DNA of 64,000 bases from Arion vulgaris (lineage: Eukaryota > Mollusca > Gastropoda > Stylommatophora > Arionidae): positions 15,263,367 to 15,327,366 of the forward strand of contig CM036754.1 of assembly GCA_020796225.1 (NCBI GenBank). The letters are read 5' to 3'. A program made the translations under genes and the position numbers. Below, piece by piece: positions 9,196 to 21,607 of the stretch. Position 1 is the stretch's first letter, and each line of letters starts with the position of its first letter. A model generated the notes under the pieces. The model saw only the letters and a program-made list of their open reading frames with translations, did not search any database and was not told the DNA's origin.

Positions 9196-10690
9196 ATGTT
9201 AAATCATTTTAATGTAGTTAAATATAGTTAACTTGCTATAATATTTTAAAAATGAGTATGCCCAGGAATATTGAAACTGGCTAGGCTCGGAGACAATGGT
9301 TGGAGTCTTTGAGGAGGTTCAGACTGACAAAAATCAGTTTTATTTTTGTGCCAGGGCATGCAGACGAAAGGTGAAATGAATGCTCCAATAGGCTTGCAGG
9401 TATGACTGTTGTAGATAAAAAGCAGTCAAACAATCGACCTTCTAATTCTAATTGATATTCTAAATTCCCTAAGGGAGAGAGAGCATGTAAATAATTCAAA
9501 AAAGGGTGGTGAATCTACAACTCCAACCAGACTGCAAGAATTCCAAGTCAAATGTTGTGTGGCTAAACAAGAGCATTATACTGGTAGCCAAAGAATAATA
9601 ATAAAGCAACAAAGAACTGGTGCAGTAAGTCGCAACATGATGAGACACATACTGAGGAGTAGATCGGGACATTTATGGACTAATCGGTTTGATGTGCAAT
9701 GACAATGATTCAACTATTAAACTAAAAAAATATAAGCAATAAAGCAAGTTTCAGGATTTTAGTTCATAGTTCATATGTACGGTTCCAACGTCACTGCAAC
9801 GGTTCACCCCATAATTGCTCCGTTCCTATACCAACGAAAATCACACAAAATGCTAACAACTGTGAAATGTCTCATGTGTGAACTAATTCCAGAATAAAAC
9901 AGCTGTGTACCACCACAAAAAGCTACCCGCATCGCATAAATGCATATAGCCGTCGCTATAAAGTGTCAACACAAAACTGTTCATCCCTTGAATTGCAATT
10001 CATGTCGAAGGGAACATCAGTCACAACAAAATAAAACTTTCTGCACCCGAAATATCACTGCATACGGCAGATTGAGTCGGTTCGTTATAACCGCTATCCG
10101 CCATTTTCTGAATACACACAACAAACGCACGGTTAACACAGCAAAATCATTCCATGTAACATTCATAGCTCACAGCGTTGCTCAAGCACTAACTCAGTAG
10201 CTCGACAAACGAAACCGGAAAATACCCGACCAAACATAGTGGAAATGCGCTAGCAAAGTCGTGTCCAGAATCAAACAGTCCTGACTGAATAGCCCTCCCG
10301 CATTCCGCCATTGCTGGCCAGATTTTTCTTCAGCATTTTAGTGGAGCAATGAACATGCTAAAGAATTATGAAGATGGTCACACGCTCTCACTTATCTGGT
10401 AGAACATTGAACATATAATGATTTATTTGTAGAACAGTGCACATTTAATAACATGTGCACAATTTATTGCAATAGGTTGTGTTGTAAAACAGTGCATTTG
10501 TAATAAAATGTGTTGTACATCTGTAAATTACTAAGACCAACAAACTTTAGACTCTGTTACTTAACTCTATTAGAGTTTTACTACAGCACTGGTCAACGTT
10601 ACTGATAATGAAAGTAAACACATGTACTGAATAAAAGAAATATAGAGATGGATAACAAAGAATTAACTCCTAGGCCTTCTGAGCCTTATA
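9196..10690. other. Intronic stretch, no feature seen
   Basis: Mixed-composition DNA, slightly less AT-rich at 9780-10330. The short open frames, including one near 9940-10200, have no recognisable protein pattern, and I see no repeat relationship to the rest of the window. Confidence 0.5.
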
Positions 10691-10696
10691 CTGGCT

Positions 10697-11103
10697 CCAT
10701 GTATTTTTTAAGATGATACAAAGCCTTTACTATCGGCTATACACTGTAAGAAAATGGAATGAATTCAGGAGAAGTGATGAAATCAGAGAAATGTCTGGTC
10801 AACCAATAGTAACAACTGTTATAAGAAAGAGAAGATGGAGATATGTTGGACACACCTTGCGGAGAAATGATCAACGAATATCAAAGCAGGCATTGAAGTG
10901 AGATGCAAAGGTTCAAGAAAGAGAGGACGACCTAAGGAGACCCTGAAACGAACTTTGTTGAGAGAGGTAAGAAATATCGGTCTCAGTTCCATGGAGGAGA
11001 TTGAGCGAATTGCCCAGGATAGAGCGGTATGGAAAAATTACTTGCAGGCTCTATGTAACGTATAACGGTACGAGAGGAATTATTATTATTATTATTATTA
11101 TTA
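10697..11103 (+). mobile_element. LINE-C C-terminus and 3' end with (ATT)n tail
   Basis: It encodes IRKRRWRYVGHTLRRNDQ, then after a stop GSRKRGRPKET-like residues, NIGLSSMEEIERIAQ, RAVWKNYLQALCNV, and ends in (ATT)n at about 11080-11103. This is the R.RW.W.GH.LR...GRP..T..R.L...A.DR..W...L tail of a LINE polyprotein. Shorter copies lie at 31.9 and 38.1 kb. Confidence 0.7.
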
Positions 11104-11289
11104 TACACTGCAAGATAAATTCATTTGTAAGATCATACACAATCATTACACTGGCTATTTGGATGTAATTAATTAGGATGTAAAAAAACAACAATTATTG
11201 AGTGAAAGTGTTGAAGGAGACAGACAGATATGGGGGGAAAGAATGAAACATTAATTGTGTAAAAGAAACAGATATAAGGAAAGAAAACA

Positions 11290-11765
11290 AGTAGAAGAAA
11301 AAATTACTTCTTCTACTTCTTCTCTTCCACCATTTACTTCTTTATAGAAGTGTTGGGGGAGGGGAACGTAGTGATCTTGTGTGTGCTTGTTTTAAGGCAC
11401 TTTGTAAGCTGATATTCATTTCTGTAAGGTTGTTCTTGATGCCGTCGCTCCATCTTTTGCGTGGTCTTCCTCTTGCTTTGGACTCATTATACTTTTTCTG
11501 TGTGGCTCTCTGTGGTAGGCGATCTCTGGGCATTCTTGTCAAGTGTCCAAACCATTTAATTTGTTGTTCTTTTATGAATTTCATGACTGGTTTCCCATCC
11601 AGTCTTCTTTTGATTTCTTGATTTATAATTTTGTCTCTTATTGTCACACCTGCAGTTCTTTTAAGACACCTCATCTCTGTCGTTATGATTTACCGCTCAT
11701 TAGCTGCTGTTATTGACCATGTTTGACACTGGTAACATAGTGTTGGCCAGAAAATCGTTCTCATG
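11290..11765 (-). mobile_element. LINE-D C-terminus and 3' end
   Basis: The minus-strand frame reads MRCLKRTAGVTIRDKI, then QQIKWFGHLTRMPRDRLP, then ARGRPRKRWSDGIKN, and ends near ACACTTCTATAAAGAAG with a GAAGAAG-rich tail. The W-F-G-H-L-x-R-M and G-R-P-R-K-R-W motifs mark the extreme C-terminus of a non-LTR retrotransposon protein. The frame is open for 110 codons, so this is a rather young copy. Related copies are at 30.9-31.7 and 63.5-64.0 kb. Confidence 0.75.
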
Positions 11766-11837
11766 AGATATGCTTTAATTGAAAAAAAGTACTGCAATGA
11801 CCAAATCATTATCTACTGTTCATCATTATCTACGCAG

Positions 11838-12001
11838 GCTGCGTCGCCATTATCTCAACGTTGTCATCAAGACCTCCTCAGATTGTGTCGAAATGTCTGA
11901 GAAACATGAGATGATTAGTTGTTCCAAACTGGTGGTGATTTTTATGTCTCAACTTTATAGTGAAAGCCATGAGATGGCTATGGAGTACTCACTTATGAAA
12001 G
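11838..12001 (+). CDS. SPRY-CaaX gene, exon 6
   Basis: The acceptor CTACGCAG ends at 11837 and the donor GTAAAC starts at 12002. It enters in phase 2 (completing a Met codon) and leaves in phase 1. The product contains LRRHYLNVVIKTSSDC, KLVVIFMSQLYSESHE and MAMEYSLMK. It is probably alpha-helical with amphipathic spacing. I do not recognise the domain; a CTLH/CRA-like fold is conceivable but not shown. Confidence 0.75.
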
Positions 12002-12121
12002 GTAAACAGTAATCGATTACATGTTACTCAAACATTTTAATAAAATAACCTAATTGGTTGGCAATCTATCTATATTCTCCTTTCGTATAAATTAAAAAAT
12101 TAAAATTTACAAGGATCACCA

Positions 12122-12445
12122 TCACTGTTGATCTGCTGTCTTTCTACTCATAGTTTCCCATATTAGTCTTCTCTCTTTCATTTCTTTATTAACCTTTCTT
12201 CTCCATGTTTTTTTGGTTCTGCCTCTTATCCACTGGAGAGCTGTCTTTGTCAACGAACTTGATGACATTATACACACATGTCCAAGACATGTCCATCGTC
12301 TTTCTCTGATACTGGTTGCCAGTGATGTACAAATAGTTTTTTTCTGCAGCTCCTCAGGACTTTTTGAATACGTTTTGTTTTGAAACGTTTCAAATTTGTG
12401 TGTAATATCTGTTGTCATTTTCCAGCATTTTCTATTGTAAAGCAA
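12122..12445 (-). mobile_element. LINE C-terminal fragment (family F)
   Basis: The minus strand is open for 107 codons with CWKMTTDITHKFETFQN, RERRWTCLGHVCIMS, LTKTALQWIRG and KKTWRRKVNKEMKER. This is the RT thumb through the tail region of an RTE-type LINE. It is 5' truncated and intronic. Confidence 0.65.
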
Positions 12446-12745
12446 TATTCATAGGATATTATTTCAGTATATTCTGAGTTTGGTCTTCAAATTAATCCTT
12501 TGATCTGTATATGTCTTTAAGCATAGCAACAGCTTAGCTTGCTTTGATTATTATTGCCCCTACATACATCTCCATTAAAAATTATTTCTTTTTGGTGTGG
12601 ATGAATTGGGCCCTACCCGAAAGTGTTACAATGGGTGGACCCAGTTCGAGTGAATGTGAAAACATGTAAAACTCAGAACATTAACATTTCTTCAAATGAG
12701 AGCATTCAGAGTTTGTTTAAGTTGTTTTATTTTGCCATTTGACAT

Positions 12746-12784
<39 letters not shown>

Positions 12785-13033
12785 CACTGCTTAGATTGAT
12801 GTACCGGATTTCTCCATAAATTCAAAATTTTTGTCTTATTCATGTGGAAATCTGATTCATGCAGCCTTAGCATGGGTGTGTTTCGTCACATCTTTAGTGC
12901 TATTTGGAGATCTGGTGCTTATCTTCGGCGATGTTCCGGTTTTAGCTAGCGTTTATTGGGTTCGCTCTCCGTCAGCCTTTGGCTGTCCCCAGCTGACCTG
13001 CAAGGCAGCAGGTTGCTATTTACTTTTAGGTGG
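12446..13033. other. Intronic stretch with (TC)n; possible degenerate repeat
   Basis: A (TC)n tract lies at 12748-12781. The sequence near 12960-13020 (GCCTTTGGCTGTCCCC, ACCTGCAAGGCAGCAGG) resembles 13435-13490 across the LINE-A insertion, so both may belong to an older element. No gene is seen. Confidence 0.4.
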
Positions 13034-13333
13034 CATCTTTCAGCATAAGAAAGAAAGTTGACATAAAACCGTGCTTGAATTACATAGATTAACAAAGAAT
13101 GAAGTGGTTTGGCCACTTAATAAGAATGCATCCAAACTCCACAGTATACAGAGTCTTCTACAACAGAACATCGGGAAAGAAGGCAAGAGGAAGACCACGG
13201 AAAAGATGGTTAGATGGCGTAGCAGAATCCTGTGAAAGAGCAAAGATAACAATCACACAAGCCACCAGAACAGCGCAAGACAAAACAGAAAACCACGACA
13301 CTGGGCAACAACTCCAGTGTGACGACAAGAAAG
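13034..13333 (+). mobile_element. LINE-A C-terminus and 3' end
   Basis: It starts at CAGCATAAGAAAGAAAG. The frame gives MKWFGHLIRMHPNST, GKKARGRPRKRWLDGV and ITITQATRTAQDK, and ends at CAGTGTGACGACAAG. The W-F-G-H-L-I-R-M and G-R-P-R-K-R-W motifs are LINE C-terminal hallmarks. It is a 5'-truncated copy. Confidence 0.75.
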
Positions 13334-13439
13334 GCCTGACACTTTCTCGTTTGTTGAGCTTCATCTGCCCAGGTTACCAGTCTTTTTTTGACTGCTTGGT
13401 TTGCCTGCGGTCCAGTTGTGTGTACTCTTTGCTACGCTA

Positions 13440-14598
13440 GGCTTTGATTGTCCCCAATCTAACTACAAGGTAGTAGTAATTTGACATTTAATGAACTCCA
13501 TCCTTTGTCCAAGTTCAAATTGATCCTGCACTTTGATCTTAGCCAAAGGCAGAGAAGCAACCTTCATCAGATCTCTCTGTTTACTAAAACTACTTCTAAG
13601 GCACACAAATTCACTAACTCCTTCAATAGCTTCATTGTTTAATGTAATTGGGTTTTATGATTTCTAATTATTTTTCATTAGATTAGTTTTACAGGTGTTA
13701 CTATTTAGAGGCTGTTTCTGTTAGTTTATCTCCGTCTTTTTCTGACATTAACATAATGGAGGATTAACAAAAACTGACGTCATCTTCATAGCCCTGATTC
13801 TCCAAGACATTGGTAAGTGTTCATTTAACTCCTGTATTTATATTTCTTCCCTTTGTGACTTCTGCTATCAGCCCAGTCAATCACCAGATTAAATAAAAAA
13901 GGATGATAGTAGAAATCTCTAGCTGACCCCATGTTGACCAAAAAAATATTGTGTGATTGTTGCAGATTACCTTGTAATGTAATTTTGAGTTTTGTCCAGA
14001 GAAATTACTTGAACTGGTGGAAAAAAAACTCATATGTCACCATAAGACTATTCATTTCATCATTATGGCACTTTTTTTTATATCTGTGCCAACAAAAAAA
14101 TATCTCAAATTAAATAAGATTGGCAAACCTCATTTATTACTTGCAAAGTGTTGATTAGTTTCAGTCCCTTTTGCATTAAAAAATATTTTCAAATAGTTTC
14201 ACTATAAAAGTCTAATGCTTACACATCTGCCGAACTGAAATTTGACTTTTCTGCTCTGTTCCTGGTAAAAGTATTTCTGCTACCTACAGACAAGATATAT
14301 AGCCCACTATCATTTATCAGTTATATGAGGGCCATTATCATAGCACTCCAGACATGTCCATAGCTGCTCCGATCTCCACCTCAGCAAATCCAGCAGCGTT
14401 CAGCAGCCCAACACGTCAGTTCGATGTTGATTAATCAATCTCTTTGCATATTTAGTATGTCGCTCTTTTCGAGCTGCACCAATATTGACACCCATCTCTC
14501 TCATACCCCACTATCTTCATGCCTAATCTTACTGAGACTTCAGGCTGTTTTAGCACATTAAAAAATTGGACCATAATATCAATAATTTTATTTCACAG
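13440..14598. other. Intronic stretch, no clear feature
   Basis: AT-rich. Weak similarity of 13435-13490 to 13000-13025 is the only repeat hint. Short open frames (for example near 13931-14113) have no protein-like composition. Confidence 0.45.
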
Positions 14599-14766
14599 AC
14601 AAGCCTGTTGTAGTTGCTGCACATGCAAGCATGGCTTGGCCACCGAAATTATTTCAGATGCAACCATTACATCCAGCAGTTACCTAGAGTGTTTGTGGAA
14701 ACTGTAGCAAATACTGACAGTGTAGCAGATCTCATTACTCTGATGGACCAGATTCTGGACTGGAAG
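14599..14766 (+). CDS. SPRY-CaaX gene, exon 7 (one-base frame break)
   Basis: The acceptor TTTCACAG ends at 14598 and the donor GTAATC starts at 14767. Entering in phase 1 it reads DKPVVVAAHASMAWPPK and continues to HPAV, where TAG appears near 14689. One base over, RVFVETVANTDSVADLIT and LMDQILDWK run open to the donor in phase 0, which is the phase the last exon needs. Losing one T of the TT near 14682 joins the two halves. This is the same kind of single-base excess as in exon 4. Confidence 0.7.
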
Positions 14767-15405
14767 GTAATCTTATAAATAAATTCAGTCTAAAAACATA
14801 ATTTTTATAGTATTATAACAAATATGTTGACATTAGAAACACAAACTTGACATTGATATATTAAATCATAGTGGACCAGGACAAAAGCCATGTTTTTACA
14901 AGCCATTTATTTTTGGAATAAAATACGCCCTTTAGTGTGCTCCTGGTAAAAATCGTCTAACCCAAAGCCACCCAATGTGGCGTTTGATCCTAAGAGTTAA
15001 GTTCTTCAATTTCATTATATTTATTAGTAACATTAAGATTTATCATTTTTTGTTTTAATAACTGCAGAAAGTAGGAAAAAGACAAAGGGAAGTAAAACAG
15101 ACAAAGCAGACAAGTGTGTATGAAGTAGGCTAGACAATCTGAAATATGGTGATGGCATGAGAATTTGAAACAGACAGTTCAGTTTGGACAAAGCAAGGCG
15201 TGGAAAAATACTGTTGCTTATAGAAGAGACAAGAGAATGTAAAACAAGCAAGTAACATGCAGAAAACAATAGCATGGGAAACAGACAATTGACCATAGAG
15301 GAGGCAAGATCATGTGAAACATAAGCTAAATGTTAAAGGAGGTCCTTTGGAACGTGAAAGGAGGTCCTTTGAACGTGGCTCGTAAGAGTTATGGGCCGAT
15401 AAGCT

Positions 15406-15635
15406 TAATAGTATTTATTATCATCTTTGTAATTGGTCCATCTTTACTGGATACTTTCATTCCTCCTTCAGAGTATATATATATATATAATCGCAGCGAT
15501 CCATTCCCCAACGGTATTTACTATCGTCCCTATACCTGATCCATCTTTATCGGACGCATTCATTCCTCATTTAGAGTGTATATGTGTATAAAAATGGTAG
15601 TGATACATTTCACAATGGTATTGATGGCGTGTGGT
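15406..15635 (+). repeat. Diverged ~105-bp direct repeat (two copies)
   Basis: GGTCCATCTTTACTGGATAC, then TTCATTCCTCC, then GAGTATATATATAT recurs as GATCCATCTTTATCGGACGC, TTCATTCCTC and GAGTGTATATGTGT. The rest of 14767-15405 shows purine-rich stretches (GAAACAGAC-like) that loosely resemble the following satellite unit. No gene is seen. Confidence 0.5.
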
Positions 15636-15954
15636 GACGATGATGGAACTGATGCCACAAACACTACAACCAAGTAGACCTGTATTGAGTTCATATTTGC
15701 TTTTATTGTAGTTATGGCATTAGGTAAACAAAAATACGTCCGTTCATCTTCGCTGCATATCTCTGTCTCTCATGTTTACTCACTAACCTAGCAACTGTTA
15801 CTAAACCGTCACTATTTTACTACACAAAAGCGTCCTGTCTCGTAGTTATGTGTTGCACTTCTACATAGAGAGTACAACACATAGTCTCAACTATTAAATA
15901 ATCTAATTATACTACTCTAACTATCTGGCTAACTGTCCCTTCCTCCGCTGCCAT

Positions 15955-18900
15955 CTGGGGAACTATGACATAAACAAGGGGGTTAAAGCAGGCAATGAAA
16001 CATGAAACAGAACAGAAGTAGGGGAAATGTTGCATTCAGAAGGGTATGAAACAGATAAGGAAACATAAAGTACTCAAGGATTCATACATAAACTAAACAA
16101 GGGTTAAAGAAGGCAATGAAACATGAAACAGAACAGAAGTAGGGGAAATGTTGCATTCAGAAGGGTATGAAACAGATAAGGAAACATAAAGTACTCAAGG
16201 ATTCATACATAAAGCTAAACAAGGGGGTTAAAGAAGGCAATGAAACATGAAACAGAACAGAAGTAGGGGAAATGTTGCATTCAGAAGGGTATGAAACAGA
16301 TAAGGAAACATAAAGTACTCAAGGATTCATACATAAAACTAAACAAGGGGGTTAAAGAAGGCAATGAAACATGAAACAGAACAGAAGTAGGGGAAATGTT
16401 GCATTCAGAAGGGTATGAAACAGATAAGGAAACATAAAGTACTCAAGGATTCATACATAAAGCTAAACAAGGGGGTTAAAGAAGGCAATGAAACATGAAA
16501 CAGAACAGAAGTAGGGGAAATGTTGCATTCAGAAGGGTATGAAACAGATAAGGAAACATAAAGCACTCAAGGATTCAAACATAAAACTAAACAAGGGGGT
16601 TAAAGAAGGCAATGAAACATGAAACAGAACAAGGGGAAATGTTGCATTCAGAAGGGTATGAAACAGATAAGGAAACATAAAGCACTCAAGGATTCAAACA
16701 TAAAACTAAACAAGGGGGTTAAAGAAGGCAATGAAACATGAAACAGAACAGAAGTAGGGGAAATGTTGCATTCAGAAGGGTATGAAACAGATAAGGAAAC
16801 ATAAAGCACTCAAGGATTCAAACATAAAACTAAACAAGGGGGTTAAAGAAGGCAATGAAACATGAAACATGAGAACAGAAGTAGGGAAATGTTGCATTCA
16901 GAAGGGTATGAAACAGATAAGGAAACATAAAGCACTCAAGGATTCATACATAAAGCTAAACAAGGGGGTTAAAGAAGGCAATGAAACATGAAACAGAACA
17001 GAAGTAGGGGAAATGTTGCATTCAGAAGGGTATGAAACAGATAAGGAAACATAAAGCACTCAAGGATTCAAACATAAAACTAAACAAGGGGGTTAAAGAA
17101 GGCAATGAAACATGAAACAGAACAGAAGTAGGGGAAATGTTGCATTCAGAAGGGTATGAAACAGATAAGGAAACATAAAGTACTCAAGGATTCATACATA
17201 AAACTAAACAAGGGGGTTAAAGAAGGCAATGAAACATGAAACATGAAACAGAAGTAGGGGAAATGTTGCATTCAGAAGGGTATGAAACAGATAAGGAAAC
17301 ATAAAGCACTCAAGGATTCAAACATAAAACTAAACAAGGGGGTTAAAGAAGGCAATGAAACATGAAACAGAACAGAAGTAGGGGAAATGTTGCATTCAGA
17401 AGGGTATGAAACAGATAAGGAAACATAAAGCACTCAAGGATTCAAACATAAAACTAAACAAGGGGGTTAAAGAAGGCAATGAAACATGAAACATGAAACA
17501 GAAGTAGGGGAAATGTTGCATTCAGAAGGGTATGAAACAGATAAGGAAACATAAAGCACTCAAGGATTCATACATAAAGCTAAACAAGGGGGTTAAAGAA
17601 GGCAATGAAACATGAAACATGAAACAGAAGTAGGGGAAATGTTGCATTCAGAAGGGTATGAAACAGATAAGGAAACATAAAGCACTCAAGGATTCATACA
17701 TAAAGCTAAACAAGGGGGTTAAAGAAGGCAATGAAACATGAAACAGAACAGAAGTAGGGGAAATGTTGCATTCAGAAGGGTATGAAACAGATAAGGAAAC
17801 ATAAAGCACTCAAGGATTCATACATAAAGCTAAACAAGGGGGTTAAAGAAGGCAATGAAACATGAAACAGAACAGAAGTAGGGGAAATGTTGCATTCAGA
17901 AGGGTATGAAACAGATAAGGAAACATAAAGCACTCAAGGATTCAAACATAAAACTAAACAAGGGGGTTAAAGAAGGCAATGAAACATGAAACAGAACAGA
18001 AGTAGGGGAAATGTTGCATTCAGAAGGGTATGAAACAGATAAGGAAACATAAAGCACTCAAGGATTCATACATAAAACTAAACAAGAGGTTAAAGAAGGC
18101 AATGAAACATGAAACAGAACAGAAGTAGGGGAAATGTTGCATTCAGAAGGGTATGAAACAGATAAGGAAACATAAAGCACTCAAGGATTCAAACATAAAA
18201 CTAAACAAGGGTTAAAGAAGGCAATGAAACATGAAACAGAACAGAAGTAGGGGAAATGTTGCATTCAGAAGGGTATGAAACAGATAAGGAAACATAAAGC
18301 ACTCAAGGATTCAAACATAAAACTAAACAAGGGGGTTAAAGAAGGCAATGAAACATGAAACATGAAACAGAAGTAGGGGAAATGTTGCATTCAGAAGGGT
18401 ATGAAACAGATAAGGAAACATAAAGCACTCAAGGATTCATACATAAAGCTAAACAAGGGGGTTAAAGAAGGCAATGAAACATGAAACATGAAACAGAAGT
18501 AGGGGAAATGTTGCATTCAGAAGGGTATGAAACAGATAAGGAAACATAAAGCACTCAAGGATTCATACATAAAGCTAAACAAGGGGGTTAAAGAAGGCAA
18601 TGAAACATGAAACAGAACAGAAGTAGGGGAAATGTTGCATTCAGAAGGGTATGAAACAGATAAGGAAACATAAAGCACTCAAGGATTCATACATAAAGCT
18701 AAACAAGAGGTTAAAGAAGGCAATGAAACATGAAACAGAACAGAAGTAGGGGAAATGTTGCATTCAGAAGGGTATGAAACAGATAAGGAAACATAAAGCA
18801 CTCAAGGATTCATACATAAAGCTAAACAAGGGGGTTAAAGAAGGCAATGAAACATGAAACATGAAACAGAAGTAGGGGAAATGTTGCATTCAGAAGGGTA

Positions 18901-20935
18901 TGAAACAGATAAGGAAACATAAAGCACTCAAGGATTCAAACATAAAACTAAACAAGAGGTTAAAGCAGGCAATGAAACATGAAACAGAACAGAAGTAGGG
19001 GAAATGTTGCATTCAGAAGGGTATGAAACAGATAAGGAAACATAAAGCACTCAAGGATTCAAACATAAAACTAAACAAGGGGGTTAAAGAAGGCAATGAA
19101 ACATGAAACAGAACAGAAGTAGGGGAAATGTTGCATTCAGAAGGGTATGAAACAGATAAGGAAACATAAAGCACTCAAGGATTCAAACATAAAACTAAAC
19201 AAGGGGGTTAAAGAAGGCAATGAAACATGAAACATGAAACAGAAGTAGGGGAAATGTTGCATTCAGAAGGGTATGAAACAGATAAGGAAACATAAAGCAC
19301 TCAAGGATTCAAACATAAAACTAAACAAGGGGGTTAAAGCAGGCAATGAAACATGAAACAGAACAGAAGTAGGGGAAATGTTGCATTCAGAAGGGTATGA
19401 AACAGATAAGGAAACATAAAGCACTCAAGGATTCATACATAAAGCTAAACAAAGGGTTAAAGAAGGCAATGAAACATGAAACAGAACAGAAGTAGGAAAT
19501 GTTGCATTCAGAAGGTATGAAACAGTAAGGAAACATAAAGCACTCAAGGATTCATACATAAAGCTAAACAAGGGGGTTAAAGAAGGCAATGAAACATGAA
19601 ACAGAACAGAAGTAGGGGAAATGTTGCATTCAGAAGGGTATGAAACAGATAAGGAAACATAAAGCACTCAAGGATTCATACATAAAACTAAACAAGGGGG
19701 TTAAAGAAGGCAATGAAACATGAAACAGAACAGAAGTAGGGGAAATGTTGCATTCAGAAGGGTATGAAACAGATAAGGAAACATAAAGCACTCAAGGATT
19801 CAAACATAAAACTAAACAAGGGTTAAAGAAGGCAATGAAACATGAAACAGAACAGAAGTAGGGGAAATGTTGCATTCAGAAGGGTATGAAACAGATAAGG
19901 AAACATAAAGCACTCAAGGATTCATACATAAAACTAAACAAGAGGTTAAGAAGGCAATGAAACATGAAACAGAACAGAAGTAGGGGAAATGTTGCATTCA
20001 GAAGGGTATGAAACAGATAAGGAAACATAAAGCACTCAAGGATTCATACATAAAACTAAACAAGGGGGTTAAAGAAGGCAATGAAACATGAAACAGAACA
20101 GAAGTAGGGGAAATGTTGCATTCAGAAGGGTATGAAACAGATAAGGAAACATAAAGCACTCAAGGATTCATACATAAAACTAAACAAGGGGGTTAAAGAA
20201 GGCAATGAAACATGAAACATGAAACAGAAGTAGGGGAAATGTTGCATTCAGAAGGGTATGAAACAGATAAGGAAACATAAAGCACTCAAGGATTCAAACA
20301 TAAAACTAAACAAGGGGGTTAAAGAAGGCAATGAAACATGAAACATGAAACAGAAGTAGGGGAAATGTTGCATTCAGAAGGGTATGAAACAGATAAGGAA
20401 ACATAAAGCACTCAAGGATTCATACATAAAACTAAACAAGGGGGTTAAAGAAGGCAATGAAACATGAAACAGAACAGAAGTAGGGGAAATGTTGCATTCA
20501 GAAGGGTATGAAACAGATAAGGAAACATAAAGCACTCAAGGATTCAAACATAAAGCTAAACAAGGGGGTTAAAGAAGGCAATGAAACATGAAACATGAAA
20601 CAGAAGTAGGGGAAATGTTGCATTCAGAAGGGTATGAAACAGATAAGGAAACATAAAGCACTCAAGGATTCAAACATAAAACTAAACAAGGGGGTTAAAG
20701 CAGGCAATGAAACATGAAACATGAAACAGAAGTAGGAGAAATGTTGCATTCAGAAGGGTATGAAACAGATAAGGAAACATAAAGCACTCAAGGATTCAAA
20801 CATAAAACTAAACAAGGGGGTTAAAGCAGGCAATGAAACATGAAACATGAAACAGAAGTAGGAGAAATGTTGCATTCAGAAGGGTATGAAACAGATAAGA
20901 AACATAAAGCACTCAAGGATTCATACATAAACTAA
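15955..20935 (+). repeat. Satellite array, ~124-bp unit, ~40 copies, in the last intron
   Basis: Landmarks recur every 124 bases. Each unit runs CTAAACAAGGGGGTTAAAG, GAAACATGAAACAG, GAAGTAGGGGAAATG, TTGCATTCAGAAGGGTATG, AAACAGATAAGGAAAC, ATAAAGCACTCAAGG. Variant positions include AGTACT/AGCACT, TTCATAC/TTCAAAC, AAAGCT/AAAACT, GGGGG versus AGAGG or a short G run, and an AAACATGAAACATG insertion form. The plus strand is strongly purine-rich, and it is the transcribed sense strand of the SPRY gene. The right edge decays into CTAAAAATCAGTG at 20930. There are no open frames on the plus strand; the minus-strand frame near 19425 is a repeat artefact. Confidence 0.97.
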
Positions 20936-20939
20936 AAAT

Positions 20940-21321
20940 CAGTGCTGCTAACCACACACAAAAATGTTGCAAGATAATTTCTTATATGAACAGTTGCAGA
21001 CAAACTTTCAACCCAAATTTGTCAAAGAAAAAAGTATAATAGCTTCATCCCAGAATGTGGGATAAATCAGAGCACACAGGCAAAGACATGATGATGAAAT
21101 TGTCATAGTCAATTATTACCAAGAACTGACTTGAGCACAGAAGACAAAAGAAGAAAAAGACATATTAATCTTACTGCCTATTGTTAATTTATAATTAAAA
21201 AACACTCAAAAAAATAACTGTGTTTGTTTATCAATAATTGTTTACTCATGACATCAGGACAAAATTAATGGAAAGAGAAATAGTTATATTGAACAACTGA
21301 ACTTGAAGAAATGAAAGTTAA

Positions 21322-21358
<37 letters not shown>

Positions 21359-21471
21359 TCTGTCAATTAAGAATATGCCCAAAACAGCCACAACAGATGT
21401 TATGTGATTCAGCAGAGAACAAATTATGTGATAAAAACCTATTGTCCTCTGAGACAAAGAGGCTAATGATG

Positions 21472-21529
<58 letters not shown>
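20940..21529. other. Intronic stretch ending in (AT)n tracts
   Basis: AT-rich DNA with (AT)n at about 21323-21352 and a longer pure tract at 21476-21529 that directly abuts the hairpin. No gene is seen. Confidence 0.6.
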
Positions 21530-21533
<4 letters not shown>

Positions 21534-21607
21534 TTGATTAGGCATTGCAGTGTAGTCTCAATGTAGTCGCCCACAGTGAGACTACACTGCAATGCCTAAT
21601 CAATAAT
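21530..21607 (+). repeat. Perfect 31-bp inverted repeat with 16-nt loop at a LINE 5' end
   Basis: The left arm 21530-21560 is the exact reverse complement of the right arm 21577-21607 (31 of 31; one more A-T pair outside). The spacer is 21561-21576. The right arm and spacer are LINE coding sequence (VVAHSETTLQCLINN); the left arm is an inverted copy joined to (AT)n. Confidence 0.97.
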
